64,000 bases of DNA from contig NZ_JAVBXR010000015.1 in assembly GCF_030824455.1 (NCBI RefSeq), forward strand, positions 1 through 64,000, written 5' to 3'. Positions within the stretch are counted from its first letter, which is position 1; each line of letters begins with the position of its first letter. The DNA is from Desulfobulbus sp. Lineage in GTDB: Bacteria > Desulfobacterota > Desulfobulbia > Desulfobulbales > Desulfobulbaceae. The notes beneath the pieces are model-generated. The model was given only the letters and a program-made list of their open reading frames with translations. It ran no database searches and was not told the DNA's origin. Below are positions 9,107 to 18,780 of the stretch, piece after piece. A program made the position numbers and the translations under genes.

Positions 9107-9829
9107 TTACCGGGCGAACTCGCGGACCTCGGGTTGGCCCTGTGCCGCATAGGCGGCGTCAAGCAGATCCTCCAGGCCGCTTTTGCAGGATCTCAGTTCG
9201 GGCAGAACCGCAAAAATTGGCAACAGCGTCTCGGCCGCAGCGGGGGCGGTGATGAGCATTTTGTCCTCCAGATAATGGTCGCGCAGCGGCGCGACGGTCG
9301 CGTTCATCGGCCCTGATTCCAGGGCGCCGCCGTCCAATCGGCGCAGAAACCCCATCATCGAAGCCAGGTCGTTCTTGCGATAAAACACCTCGATCTCGTC
9401 GGCAATGGCCCTGCCTTCCTCGGTCAGGCGCTTGAGGGCCTGGGCGTAGTCTGCGGTTCCGGTGCGCAGCCGGTTGTAGACGTCGATGAACAGATTGTGG
9501 AATCGAGAACGGCGGGTGAATCCGTGGATGCGCTCGCCCCGGAACAGGCGTTGCCGGGTCGGCTGCGAGTCGAGCAGATAGGGCTCAAGAAAGATGGAAT
9601 CGCGCAGCCCGGTCAGACGAAAAAAATCATGGATCAGCGGTTCCCGCCGCAGCAGGATGTAGAGCCGGATCAGATCAAAGCCAACCTCGCATTCCAACTG
9701 CCGGTAGGCCTCCTGGATGTGTTGATGGTAGTCGCGGCTGTCGTCTTCAATCATTTTGCGGAAACCGAAATACCGGTCCGCAATTTCCTTTTTGATTTCC
9801 AGGGACAGCATTGCTTCCATGTCGTGCAT
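9107..9829 (-). CDS. Hypothetical protein, 240 aa
   Basis: Starts MHDMEAMLSLEIKKEIADRY and is mostly helical and charged, with no signal peptide, membrane segment or cysteine motif. A good AGGAGG six bases before the ATG at 9829 fixes the start and supports a real gene; the frame extends 18 codons further upstream without support. It converges with the DAC-like gene, 92 bases apart. I do not recognise the family. Confidence 0.7.
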   Translation of the reverse strand: MHDMEAMLSLEIKKEIADRYFGFRKMIEDDSRDYHQHIQEAYRQLECEVGFDLIRLYILLRREPLIHDFFRLTGLRDSIFLEPYLLDSQPTRQRLFRGERIHGFTRRSRFHNLFIDVYNRLRTGTADYAQALKRLTEEGRAIADEIEVFYRKNDLASMMGFLRRLDGGALESGPMNATVAPLRDHYLEDKMLITAPAAAETLLPIFAVLPELRSCKSGLEDLLDAAYAAQGQPEVREFAR

Positions 9830-10067
9830 GCCTGGCCTCCTGCGTGCCCGGAGGTTTTGGTCCGGGTGAAAATGTGGGGTCACGAAATCGTTTTGGCTGT
9901 CGGGTCGGGCCGTCTAGCCGCTTGGGCTCGACGCCGAGGGCACTGTTGCTCTCTGTGCAATCGCATCATAAATGACAATAGTAAAAAAAGCTGCAGCTGC
10001 GGCAGCGCGTCGCGCCGCTGTTTTCGCGCGTATTGCGGTGAATCTCCAGTAGGTGTTTTCGTTGGTT

Positions 10068-11864
10068 ATGTCCATTTCCACTTCCCGTGAACAGATAAAA
10101 AACCTCGTCAGGGACGCGGCCGACATCGTCCAGGTGGTTGGCGAGCACGTCGAGCTGAAACGGGCCGGCACGCGCTTTACCGGCCGGTGTCCGTTTCATA
10201 ATGAAAAAACCCCTTCGTTTTCGGTCAACCCCCAGGGGCAATTTTACCACTGTTTCGGCTGCGGCGAGCATGGCGACGTCTTTTCCTTTGTGATGAAATT
10301 TCATCACATGGAATTCCCCGAGGCCCTGAAGATGGTGGCGCAGAAGTTCGGGGTCGACCTGCCGGAGCGCCAGCTGAGCGAGTCAGAACAGGCGCAGCTG
10401 CGCCAGCGCGAGCAGCTTTACGCCGCCAACGAGGCGGCTGCGGTTGTGTATCAGGAGTGCCTGCGCCATCCCAAGTGGGGGGAAACCGCCCGCCTCTACC
10501 TGGAGCAACGGGGCGTGCCGGCGGAAATTGTCGACCGCTACCGGCTCGGCCTTGCTCCCGATCCCGAGCAGGCGAGCTGGAGCTGTCTCTTTGATCGGTT
10601 GGTCGCCAAGGGGCTGTCGCCGGAGGTGGTGGAGAAGGCAGGGCTTGCGGTGCGCAAGGAACGCGGCGGACATTATGATCGTTTTCGCTCGCGGGTGATG
10701 TTCCCTATCAGCGACATGACCGGGCGGGTGGTGGCCTTTGGCGGGCGCATCCTCGGCGAAGGGCAGCCCAAGTACATGAACTCGCCGGAGAGCCCGATTT
10801 TTGACAAGAGTCGCCTGCTCTTTGGCCTCCATCAACACAAAGACGCCATCCGCAAGTCGCGTCGCGCCCTGGTGGTCGAGGGCAACTTTGACCTGTTGTT
10901 GCTGGCGGTGCACGGTGTCGACAACGTGGTCGCGCCTCTGGGCACTGCGCTGACCCGCGCCCACGTCCATTCCCTGCGGAGTTACGCCGACGAGGTGGTG
11001 CTGTTGTTTGACGCCGACGCCGCCGGATTGAAGGCGGCTATGCGCAGTATCCCCTTTTTTCTCGCCGAGCGGGTGGAAGGACGGGTGGCTCTGCTGCCCG
11101 ACGGGCACGATCCCGACAGTTTTGTCCGCGAGCAGGGACCCGAGGCCCTTGCCTCCTTGGTGGAGGGCGCGCGGCCCTTGCCGGAATTTGCGTTTGACGC
11201 CCTGGTGCGCGAGCACGGTTTGACCCTGGCTGGAAAAAATCGGATCGTCGGCGAGTTGAAACTGCTGCTCGCCGAGGCGGCCGACCCGGAGCAGCGGGGG
11301 CTGATGATCGCCCATTTCAGCGAAAAACTGGGGGTCTCGTCCGGCTATTTTCAGGGTGGGGCAAAGGTTGCGCCGCCGCCGGCCGCTCCATCGTCGGCGG
11401 CGGCGCCGTCTTCATCCGGGCTGGCTGGGTTGTCGAACCAGGAAAAACAACTGATTGATTTCTTTATTCTTTATCCGGAATACCAGGCCGAGCTGCGGGA
11501 GGCGGGGCTTGCGGCCTTTTTTCGCGATTCCGCAGCGCATCGGTTGGTCGAGTTGCTGGGGCGGTTGTCTGAAGCCGAGCCCTGTCAGCCGGAACAACTG
11601 CTCGCCGCCGCCGAAAATGAGGCGGATCGAGCCTATGTCGTGCGCCTGCTGACCCAGGTGCAGCCTGTGATGGATGAAGAAGCGGGACATGGCCGGCAAC
11701 TGTGCGACGCTCTGATCCGTTGGTTGCGTCAGGAACGGCAACGGCGCGACAGCGCTGATTTGCAACAGCAGATCGAACAGGCTGAAGGCCTTGGGAATAC
11801 AGGATTGATGTTAGAACTGATGCGCCGCAAGCAGGAACTCAAAAGAAAAAGAACGAGTTCTTAA
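10068..11864 (+). CDS. dnaG: DNA primase
   Basis: Synthesises RNA primers at the replication fork, 598 residues. N-terminal CHC2 zinc finger with C41, H44, C62 and C65 (CPFHNEKTPSF ... CFGCG). The TOPRIM core holds VVEGNFDLLLLAVHGVDN and the acidic LLFDADAAG. The C-terminal part, after a Pro/Ala/Ser-rich linker near 430-450, should bind DnaB helicase. The ATG at 10068 (MSISTSREQIKNL) is where similarity begins; a TTG at 10053 is less likely. dnaG-rpoD is a common conserved pair, and rpoD follows after 213 bases. Confidence 0.96.
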   Translation: MSISTSREQIKNLVRDAADIVQVVGEHVELKRAGTRFTGRCPFHNEKTPSFSVNPQGQFYHCFGCGEHGDVFSFVMKFHHMEFPEALKMVAQKFGVDLPERQLSESEQAQLRQREQLYAANEAAAVVYQECLRHPKWGETARLYLEQRGVPAEIVDRYRLGLAPDPEQASWSCLFDRLVAKGLSPEVVEKAGLAVRKERGGHYDRFRSRVMFPISDMTGRVVAFGGRILGEGQPKYMNSPESPIFDKSRLLFGLHQHKDAIRKSRRALVVEGNFDLLLLAVHGVDNVVAPLGTALTRAHVHSLRSYADEVVLLFDADAAGLKAAMRSIPFFLAERVEGRVALLPDGHDPDSFVREQGPEALASLVEGARPLPEFAFDALVREHGLTLAGKNRIVGELKLLLAEAADPEQRGLMIAHFSEKLGVSSGYFQGGAKVAPPPAAPSSAAAPSSSGLAGLSNQEKQLIDFFILYPEYQAELREAGLAAFFRDSAAHRLVELLGRLSEAEPCQPEQLLAAAENEADRAYVVRLLTQVQPVMDEEAGHGRQLCDALIRWLRQERQRRDSADLQQQIEQAEGLGNTGLMLELMRRKQELKRKRTSS

Positions 11865-12077
11865 TTTAACATGTTGAAAAAAGATACAAATCGTATAAAT
11901 TCAAAAAATTGTATTTTGTATGCTTGTGCGCAGGGGCGTGTGCGGTTCCAGCAAGCCGTTGGGTGAGTGTCCTGATATCTATCGGATGTTTTATGAGTTT
12001 TACCTGTTGCTGCCGGAGACTTCACGGATGATGGCTGGCGTCGCTGGTTTAAATTTTTTGACGGTTTTTGTGGAGAG

Positions 12078-13682
12078 ATGATGGACCCAGAGAACAACAT
12101 CTTGGAAGAGGATCTCGAGCCCGAAGATTTTGTCGGCCCCTGCCAAACCACCTGGACCGGTGAACTTCCCGAAGTCGAGGACGATTGGGCGGTGCGCAAC
12201 GGCATCGAGCGGCGTGCTCCCCTGGATCGCCGGCTGGGCGACGACCGCCGCGGCGACGACCGACGAGGCATGGGCAGCAGCATCGACCCGATGAACATCT
12301 ATCTTCGCGAAATGGGCAACCAGCGCCTGCTGAGCCACGAGGAAGAGATGGAGCTGGCGCGCATGGTGGAAGACGGCGAGAGCCGCATCCAGTCGGCGGT
12401 ATTGCGTTTGACCCTCGGCATCACCGCCCTCAACGATCTGGCCGAAAGCCTGCTGCGCGGCAACCTGCGGATCAACTCCGTGATCCGCGGCCTTTCCGAC
12501 AACGATGAGAAAGAATTGAAGCGGGTGCGCGACAGCTTTCTGGATCAGGTGGAAAAAGCCAACGAGTTGGACGCAAAACGGCGGGAGTTGTTTGTCGAGT
12601 TGAAGAAAAACGCCGGCAACGGGGTTCGGGAGGGGCAACTGGTTGATGAAATTCTGGCCGTGGGCAGCTCGATTTCCCGCCTGTTTCTCGACTACCGGAT
12701 GTGCTCCAAGGGCATCCTTTCCGTGGCCGACGCCGTCAAAGAGTTGGCGCAAAAATTCAACAAGGTGCGCATCGTCGCCCGGCAGCAGGAGTTGCTCCTT
12801 GCCGCTCGTCGTCAGCAACTGGGCGGGGAGGCGGGCGCGTTCAGCCCCGCAGAGGTGGAGCAGCGGGTGACCTTGGAACTGGCCGAGACCATCGGCATCT
12901 CCTGGCCCGCCTTCATCGAAGTGCAGCAGGACATTGAAATGGGGCGGGAAACCGCGCGTCAGGCCAAGGAAACCCTGGTGCGGGCCAACCTGCGTCTGGT
13001 GATTTCGGTTTCCAAAAAATTTATGAATCGCGGCATGCAGCTTCCCGATCTGATCCAGGAAGGCAACATCGGGTTGATGAAGGCCGTGGAGAAATACGAC
13101 TACAAGCGCGGCTACAAATTTTCCACCTACGCCACCTGGTGGATTCGCCAGGCGGTGACGCGCGGCATTGCTGATCAGGGACGGACCATTCGCCTGCCGG
13201 TGCACATGATTGAAACCATCAATCGCATGCTGCGTTTCTCCAAGGATTTTCAGCGCCTGGAGAGCCGTGAGCCCACCCCGGAGGAAATGGCCAAACAACT
13301 GGGCACCGAGGTCGACAAGGTCCATGTGGCGTTGAAAACCGCCAAAGACGCCATCTCGCTCGACGCGCCGGTGAACGACGAGGAGGACACCCTGCTCAGT
13401 GATTTCATCGAAGATCACGCCCATCCCGATCCCCAGGAAAATTCGATCACCGAAAGCCTCAAGCGTTGCCTGTGCAAGGTGATGGGATCGTTGACGCCTC
13501 GGGAGGAAAAGGTGCTGCGCATGCGTTACGGCATTGAAATCGGCTGCGACCACACCTTGGAAGAGGTGGGGCAATGTTTTGCCGTCACCAGGGAGCGCAT
13601 CCGGCAGATCGAGGCCCAGGCGCTGAAAAAACTGCGCCACCCGGCCCGAAGCCAGGATTTGCACGCCTTTATGGTGGACTGA
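12078..13682 (+). CDS. rpoD: RNA polymerase primary sigma factor (sigma70)
   Basis: Housekeeping sigma factor, 534 residues. The N-terminus is acidic and shorter than region 1.1 of E. coli. Region 1.2 is [25 protein letters not shown], and a non-conserved insert follows. Regions 2.1-2.4 contain [36 protein letters not shown] and [15 protein letters not shown]. Region 3 is [16 protein letters not shown], and region 4.2 is [28 protein letters not shown]. The ATG at 12078 follows GGAGAG. The 213-base upstream gap is AT-rich and probably carries its promoter, but no clean pair of hexamers stands out. dprA begins within a few bases of its stop. Confidence 0.97.
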   Translation: MMDPENNILEEDLEPEDFVGPCQTTWTGELPEVEDDWAVRNGIERRAPLDRRLGDDRRGDDRRGMGSSIDPMNIYLREMGNQRLLSHEEEMELARMVEDGESRIQSAVLRLTLGITALNDLAESLLRGNLRINSVIRGLSDNDEKELKRVRDSFLDQVEKANELDAKRRELFVELKKNAGNGVREGQLVDEILAVGSSISRLFLDYRMCSKGILSVADAVKELAQKFNKVRIVARQQELLLAARRQQLGGEAGAFSPAEVEQRVTLELAETIGISWPAFIEVQQDIEMGRETARQAKETLVRANLRLVISVSKKFMNRGMQLPDLIQEGNIGLMKAVEKYDYKRGYKFSTYATWWIRQAVTRGIADQGRTIRLPVHMIETINRMLRFSKDFQRLESREPTPEEMAKQLGTEVDKVHVALKTAKDAISLDAPVNDEEDTLLSDFIEDHAHPDPQENSITESLKRCLCKVMGSLTPREEKVLRMRYGIEIGCDHTLEEVGQCFAVTRERIRQIEAQALKKLRHPARSQDLHAFMVD

Positions 13683-13687
13683 ACACC

Positions 13688-14809
13688 TTGCCCCCTTGCC
13701 CGGACGCCGAAGACTGGCTGACCCTGACCTCTCTGCCGGGGCTGGGGTGCACGCTAATCAAACGCCTGGCCGAGCAGGCGGGGGGGGCGGGCGAGTTGTT
13801 GCGGCACGGCGCTCGCACCGCGGCGGTTTCCGGAGTCGGGCCGCGCTTGGCCGAGACGCTTGCCGACCGCAGCCAAATAGCGGCTGCCCGCCAGCAGGCA
13901 AAACGTGAATTGGAACGGCTTCGCCAGTCCGCGGTTTCCCTGCTCTCCCTCAGTAGTTCTGAATATCCCGAGGCGCTGCGCGCCATCCCCGATCCGCCGC
14001 CGCTCCTTTACTGGCGCGGCGATCTTTCCCTGCTGAACAACCCGGCCGTTGCCATTATCGGAGCGCGAACCGCCACCGACTATGGACGTCGGGTGGCCTC
14101 CCGTCTGGCGGCAGAGCTCGCCGAGCTTGGCGTGACCATTGTGTCCGGAGCCGCTTACGGCATTGACGCCGCAGCCCACCACGGCGCCCTGCGCGCCGGC
14201 GGCGGCACTGCGGCGGTGCTCGGATGCGGCGTCGACGTTGTCTATCCCCGCACCCATGCGGATTTGTTCCGGCACATTGCCGAGCAGGGGCTGCTGCTCT
14301 CCGAATATCCTCTGGGCACACCGCCGGAGGGCTTCCGGTTTCCGGCGCGCAACCGCATCATCAGCGGCCTGGTCAAGGGCGTGGTGGTGGTCGAGGCCGC
14401 TGAAAAATCAGGATCGCTGATCACTGCGCGTCTGGCGCTCGACCAGGGACGCGAGGTCTTTGCGGTTCCCGGCCGGATTGACTCGCTCAAAAGTGCTGGC
14501 TCGCACCGCCTGATTCAGCAAGGGGCCCATCTGGTCCAGACCGCTGCCGACATCCTCGAAGGGTTGGCCTGGGGGAGCGGGGCAACGGCTGCCTCGTCCC
14601 GCCAGCATCCTGACGGCCCTGCAGATCTCTCTGCGCCGGCGCTCCGCCTGCTTGAACAACTGGACGTCTACCCCCGCGACATCGACGCCCTGTCCCGCCT
14701 GACCGAGTTGCCCATCGTCGAACTGCACGCCCTGCTGCTGCAGCTGGAATTGCAAGGGGTGGTGCGGCAGTTGCCGGGGCAGCTCTATGAACGGCGGTCC
14801 ATGGAGTGA
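13688..14809 (+). CDS. dprA: DNA-processing protein DprA
   Basis: Single-stranded-DNA-binding, RecA-loading protein of natural transformation, 373 residues. Seen: N-terminal helix-hairpin-like LTSLPGLGCTLIKRLAEQ, then the Rossmann-like core with IIGARTATDYGRRVA, IVSGAAYGIDAAAHHGAL, GTAAVLGCGVDVVYPR, FPARNRIISGL and SGSLITARLALDQGREVFAVPG, and a winged-helix-like C-terminus. The frame has no ATG near the rpoD stop. TTG at 13688 is the best start, five bases after rpoD ends, so translation may be coupled; CTG at 13679 is an alternative. Confidence 0.9.
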   Translation: MPPCPDAEDWLTLTSLPGLGCTLIKRLAEQAGGAGELLRHGARTAAVSGVGPRLAETLADRSQIAAARQQAKRELERLRQSAVSLLSLSSSEYPEALRAIPDPPPLLYWRGDLSLLNNPAVAIIGARTATDYGRRVASRLAAELAELGVTIVSGAAYGIDAAAHHGALRAGGGTAAVLGCGVDVVYPRTHADLFRHIAEQGLLLSEYPLGTPPEGFRFPARNRIISGLVKGVVVVEAAEKSGSLITARLALDQGREVFAVPGRIDSLKSAGSHRLIQQGAHLVQTAADILEGLAWGSGATAASSRQHPDGPADLSAPALRLLEQLDVYPRDIDALSRLTELPIVELHALLLQLELQGVVRQLPGQLYERRSME

Positions 14810-14889
14810 TTTTCCCCGAAGCCTTTGGGGAAAGCTCGCCTATTGCCTGGCGAATCTGGTATGCTGGCGCCGAACGCAACACCCTTTCC

Positions 14890-14908
14890 CGGGGAGTCTC
14901 CCCGTTTT
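14890..14908 (+). terminator. Short terminator-like hairpin before rpe
   Basis: A perfect palindrome of fifteen bases (CGGGGAGTCTCCCCG) followed by TTTT, 18 bases before the rpe ATG. It can fold as a six-pair stem with a GTC loop. It could end dprA transcripts or modulate entry into rpe. The short T-run keeps confidence low. Confidence 0.4.
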
Positions 14909-14926
14909 CGCCATGGAGCCTATGCT

Positions 14927-15589
14927 ATGAAATCCTTAATGATTGCGCCTTCCATCCTCTCCGCCGATTTTTCCAGGCTTGGCGAGGAGGTCCGGGCGGT
15001 TGAGGCCGCCGGCGCCGACGTGATTCACGTTGACGTCATGGACGGCCATTTTGTGCCCAACATCACCATCGGCCCCCTGGTCGTCAAGGCGGTGCGCGCA
15101 GTGACCAGCCTGCCGGTCGACGTTCATTTGATGATCACCAATCCGGACCGTTATCTCCAGGACTTCATCGACGCCGGGGCCGATTGGGTGACCGTACACG
15201 TCGAGGCCTGCGTCCATCTCCACCGCACCCTGACCTATATTCGGAGCCAGGGCAAAAAGGCCGGCGCGGTGCTCAATCCCGCCACCTCGCTGTCAACCTT
15301 GGACTATGTGCTGGAGGAGGTCGATCTGGTCATGCTGATGAGCGTCAATCCTGGATTTGGCGGCCAATCGTTTATTGAATCGACCCTGGCTAAGACCTCA
15401 AAGTTGCGGCAGATGCTGGACGCCGTCAACCCCTCGGCGGGCATCGAAATCGACGGCGGGGTCAGTCCGGCGACCATTGGCCGAATCGCATCCGCCGGGG
15501 CCAATATCTTTGTCGCCGGTTCGGCGATTTATGGGCAAAGCGATTACCCGTCGGTGATCCGCGCCATGAAGGAGCAGGCAGGGCAATAA
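14927..15589 (+). CDS. rpe: Ribulose-phosphate 3-epimerase
   Basis: TIM-barrel enzyme interconverting ribulose-5-phosphate and xylulose-5-phosphate in the pentose phosphate pathway, 220 residues. Family blocks seen: IAPSILSADFSRLGEEV, VIHVDVMDGHFVPNITIGP, VDVHLMITNPD, LVMLMSVNPGFGGQSFI, IEIDGGVSPATI and FVAGSAIYG. They include the catalytic Asp residues and metal-binding His residues. The ATG at 14927 has GGAG about nine bases upstream. pgi follows after 24 bases, so the two sugar-phosphate isomerases likely form an operon. Confidence 0.96.
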   Translation: MKSLMIAPSILSADFSRLGEEVRAVEAAGADVIHVDVMDGHFVPNITIGPLVVKAVRAVTSLPVDVHLMITNPDRYLQDFIDAGADWVTVHVEACVHLHRTLTYIRSQGKKAGAVLNPATSLSTLDYVLEEVDLVMLMSVNPGFGGQSFIESTLAKTSKLRQMLDAVNPSAGIEIDGGVSPATIGRIASAGANIFVAGSAIYGQSDYPSVIRAMKEQAGQ

Positions 15590-15613
15590 CAGAGAAAAAC
15601 TATGGAGGAGCGT

Positions 15614-17230
15614 ATGCAAATTCAGGATTTTTCCACCCACGCGGCTGTGGCAAAATTGACGTCCCTGGCGCGCAGGCCGCACGAGCTTGCCGCGCCGGGG
15701 GGCTTGACGGCGCAACGAGTCGGCGAGTATGTCGCCGAGTCCGGCGGATTTGCGCTCTTGTACGCTGCCCAGCGGGTCACCCCGGAGGTGCTGACAGCCC
15801 TGCAGGAGTTGGCTGACGAGGCCGGGCTGGTTGACGCCTTTTTGGCCATGAAGGCCGGGGCGACGCTCAATCGGATTGAGGGCTACGCCAGTGAAAACCG
15901 CCAGGTGCTGCACACCGCCTGTCGCGATGTGTTTGGCGAGGCGGCCAGGGCGCCGGAGGCGACCGCCAAGGCCAGGCAAGAGTTGGCCAAGCTGCGGAGC
16001 TTTCTCGCCGATCTCGACAGCGACGTGATCGTCAACGCCCATGGGCAATCATTCACCACCATGGTCCAGGTGGGCATCGGCGGATCGGACCTGGGGCCGC
16101 GAGCGCTCTGCCTGGCCCTGCAAAGCTACGCGCTGCCGGGTCGATCCGCCCGGTTCATCGCCAACGTCGATCCCGACGATGCGGCCGAGGTTCTGCGCGG
16201 GCTTGATTTGTCGCGCACCCTGTTCAACATCGTGTCCAAGAGCGGAACCACGCTGGAAACCCTCACCAATGAACAGCTCGTCCGTTCAGCCTTGCGCAAG
16301 GCCGGTTTGGAACCGTCCCGTCATCTGATGGCGGTGACCGGCAAGGGCAGCCCCATGGACGACTCCGCCAAGTATCTGGCCTCATTTTATATGGAGGACT
16401 ATATCGGCGGGCGCTATTCAGCCACTTCCATGGTTGGCTTGGCAACACTTGGCTTTGTCCTGGGGATCGACGCGGTCATGGAGATTCTCGCCGGGGCGCA
16501 TGCGATCGATCTGGCGGCCGAGCAACGGGAGATCCGCGCCAACATTCCCCTGCTCATGGCGCTGCTGGGCATCTGGAACCACAACTTTCTCGGTTGCGCC
16601 ACGGTCGCTGTCCTGCCCTACAGTCAGGCGCTGTCGCGCTTCCCGGCCCATTTGCAGCAATGCGATATGGAAAGCAACGGCAAGTCGGTCACCCGCCAGG
16701 GCAACCCGACGCGCTGGCAGACCGGGCCGGTGGTCTGGGGCGAACCGGGCACCAATGGGCAGCACGCCTTTTATCAATTGCTGCACCAGGGCGCCGAGAT
16801 TGTCCCGGTCGAATTCATCGGGTTCCGCCGCAACCAGTACGGCGTCGACATTGAGGTGGAAGGCTCGAGTTCGCAGCAGAAGTTGGTCGCCAACATGCTG
16901 GCCCAATCGCTGGCCCTGGCGCTGGGCAAGGAAGACGCCAATCCCGCCCGGAGGTTTGCCGGCAACCGGCCGAGTTTGATTCTGATGGCGGAACGGCTGA
17001 CCCCGCGCGCCATGGGCGAGTTGCTGGCCATTTACGAACATCGCATCGCGTTTCAGGGCTTCTGCTGGAACATCAACTCCTTTGATCAGGAAGGTGTGCA
17101 GCTGGGCAAGGTTCTGGCAACGCGACTTTTGCGCCTGTTGGTTGGGGGGGAACAAGGGGCCGCCGCAGAGAAGGATTCCGGGCAGGAAAGCCTGGAAAAA
17201 AGCCTGTTGCGTCAAGCGGGCATGCTCTGA
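15614..17230 (+). CDS. pgi: Glucose-6-phosphate isomerase
   Basis: Interconverts glucose-6-phosphate and fructose-6-phosphate, 538 residues. Seen: VQVGIGGSDLGPRALCLAL, NIVSKSGTTLETLTNE, VTGKGSPMDD, VLPYSQALSRFPAHLQQCDMESNGK, and the segment with catalytic Glu and His (GEPGTNGQHAFYQLLHQG). The ATG at 15614 is preferred because GGAGG lies five bases upstream; the earlier ATG at 15602 would contain that same ribosome binding site. It may work with glgA and gap in this window in storage-sugar turnover. Confidence 0.96.
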   Translation: MQIQDFSTHAAVAKLTSLARRPHELAAPGGLTAQRVGEYVAESGGFALLYAAQRVTPEVLTALQELADEAGLVDAFLAMKAGATLNRIEGYASENRQVLHTACRDVFGEAARAPEATAKARQELAKLRSFLADLDSDVIVNAHGQSFTTMVQVGIGGSDLGPRALCLALQSYALPGRSARFIANVDPDDAAEVLRGLDLSRTLFNIVSKSGTTLETLTNEQLVRSALRKAGLEPSRHLMAVTGKGSPMDDSAKYLASFYMEDYIGGRYSATSMVGLATLGFVLGIDAVMEILAGAHAIDLAAEQREIRANIPLLMALLGIWNHNFLGCATVAVLPYSQALSRFPAHLQQCDMESNGKSVTRQGNPTRWQTGPVVWGEPGTNGQHAFYQLLHQGAEIVPVEFIGFRRNQYGVDIEVEGSSSQQKLVANMLAQSLALALGKEDANPARRFAGNRPSLILMAERLTPRAMGELLAIYEHRIAFQGFCWNINSFDQEGVQLGKVLATRLLRLLVGGEQGAAAEKDSGQESLEKSLLRQAGML

Positions 17231-17287
17231 TGAAAAACGCCGCGCGTCGGGCGGTTTTCTTGGCGAGACAACAGCTTAGATTTTTTG

Positions 17288-17316
17288 TTGACAAAGAGTT
17301 TCCGGACGTTTATGCT
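17288..17316 (+). promoter_or_regulatory. Sigma70-type promoter P1 for dsrAB
   Basis: TTGACA (17288-17293, perfect -35), 17-base spacer, TATGCT (17311-17316). It lies about 125 bases upstream of the dsrA ATG, after pgi, and should be a strong promoter. Confidence 0.7.
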
Positions 17317-17323
17317 CGCCTTC

Positions 17324-17337
17324 TGAATGAGCATTCA
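17324..17337. promoter_or_regulatory. Palindrome at the predicted dsrA transcription start
   Basis: Perfect inverted repeat TGAATG-AG-CATTCA, beginning seven bases after the P1 -10 box, so it covers the expected start point. It is a candidate operator; no regulator is known to me for this sequence. Confidence 0.4.
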
Positions 17338-17364
17338 ATATAGTTTTGTGCGTTCTTGCCTGTA

Positions 17365-17394
17365 TTGACGTGCAATTCTCGTTCGGGTTACATA
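17365..17394 (+). promoter_or_regulatory. Second possible promoter P2 for dsrAB
   Basis: TTGACG (17365-17370), 18-base spacer, TACATA (17389-17394). It is weaker than P1 but sits closer to dsrA. Confidence 0.45.
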
Positions 17395-17441
17395 AATAGA
17401 CAGGTAATTTTTCAACCACATAATCTCTAGGAGGAACACTG

Positions 17442-18728
17442 ATGGCAAAGCATGAAACGCCTCTATTGGACGAACTGGAAAAAGGTCCATGGCCGAGTTT
17501 CGTCACCGACCTCAAACAGCAGGCTGCAACCAAGCCTGAGTGCTGGGACATTCTTGGCCAGCTTGAGCTTTCGTACAGAGACCGGATCACCCATTGGAAG
17601 CATGGCGGCATCGTCGGTGTTTTCGGATACGGCGGCGGCATCGTTGGTCGTTATTCTGACGTGCCGAAACAGTTTCCCGGCGTAGAGCACTTCCACACCG
17701 TTCGTATTGCCCAGCCCTCTGGTCTGTACTACTCCACCGAGAACCTTCGCGCCCTGATGAATCTGTGGGAGAAATACGGTTCCGGCGTTACCAACTTCCA
17801 TGGCTCCACCGGCGACATGATCTTCCTCGGCACCCGCACCGAGAATCTTGAGCCCCTGTTCTGGGATCTGACCCATGACCTGAAGCAGGATCTTGGCGGC
17901 TCCGGCTCCAACCTGCGTACTCCTGCCTGCTGTTTGGGCGAATCCCGTTGCGAGTGGGCCTGTTATGACGCTCAGGAAGTATGCAACAGCCTGACCCAGC
18001 GCTATCAGGACGAGATCCATCGTCCGGCCTTCCCGTACAAATTTAAGTTCAAATTCTCTGCATGTCCGAACGACTGCGTTGCCGCCATCGCCCGTTCCGA
18101 CTTTGCTGTTATCGGCACCTGGAAAGACAACATCCGCATCGATCAGGCCGCGGTGAAGAAATACATCGCCTGCGACGCTGAGTATCCGGCCAACGGCGGT
18201 GCGCACAAAGGCAAAGACTGGGGCAAATTCGACATCGAGAAAGAGGTTGTCGCCCTGTGCCCGACCCAGTGTATGTGGATGGAAGGCGGCGAGCTGAAAA
18301 TCGACGACACTGAGTGCACCCGTTGCATGCATTGCATCAACGTCATGCCTCGCGCTCTTCGTCCTGGCGCACAGAAAGGCGCATCCATCTGTATTGGCGC
18401 AAAAGCCCCGATTCTTGACGGCGCTCAGTTCGCCACCCTGGTTATCCCCTTCATCGAAGTCAACAAAGAGAACGACTTCGAAGACGTGGTTGACGTCATC
18501 GAGAAGGTGTGGGATTGGTGGATGGAAGTGGGCAAGAACCGTGAGCGTGTTGGTGAAACCATGCAGCGCATCGGCCTGCCGACCTTCCTCAAAGTTATGG
18601 AAGTAGAAGCCCTGCCGCAGCACGTTAAAGAGCCGCGTTCCAACCCCTATGTCTTCTGGGCTGAAGAGGAAGTACCTGGTGGCTGGGAGCGTGACGTCGT
18701 TGAATTCAGAAAACGTCACGCCGCCTGA
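17442..18728 (+). CDS. dsrA: Dissimilatory sulfite reductase, alpha subunit
   Basis: Catalytic partner in the DsrAB complex reducing sulfite in the cytoplasm, the last step of sulfate respiration. 428 residues. The sirohaem/[4Fe-4S] ligand set is complete: C164-x5-C170 (CCLGESRC) and C208-x3-C212 (ACPNDC). An inserted ferredoxin domain carries C273 and C277 (CPTQC) and C292, C295 and C298 (CTRCMHC). The ATG at 17442 has AGGAGG upstream. Codon choice is smoother and more AT at third positions than in the neighbours, as expected for a very highly expressed gene. dsrB follows after 52 bases. Confidence 0.98.
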   Translation: MAKHETPLLDELEKGPWPSFVTDLKQQAATKPECWDILGQLELSYRDRITHWKHGGIVGVFGYGGGIVGRYSDVPKQFPGVEHFHTVRIAQPSGLYYSTENLRALMNLWEKYGSGVTNFHGSTGDMIFLGTRTENLEPLFWDLTHDLKQDLGGSGSNLRTPACCLGESRCEWACYDAQEVCNSLTQRYQDEIHRPAFPYKFKFKFSACPNDCVAAIARSDFAVIGTWKDNIRIDQAAVKKYIACDAEYPANGGAHKGKDWGKFDIEKEVVALCPTQCMWMEGGELKIDDTECTRCMHCINVMPRALRPGAQKGASICIGAKAPILDGAQFATLVIPFIEVNKENDFEDVVDVIEKVWDWWMEVGKNRERVGETMQRIGLPTFLKVMEVEALPQHVKEPRSNPYVFWAEEEVPGGWERDVVEFRKRHAA

Positions 18729-18780
18729 TGGGCATCGCCGATATACTCTCAACGAATTTACTATATAAGGAGATATTATA

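Noticed and set aside
17238-17268. Terminator-like hairpin after pgi
   Set aside because: AAAACGCC and GGCGGTTTT pair only partly, with mismatches inside the stem, and the T-run is short.
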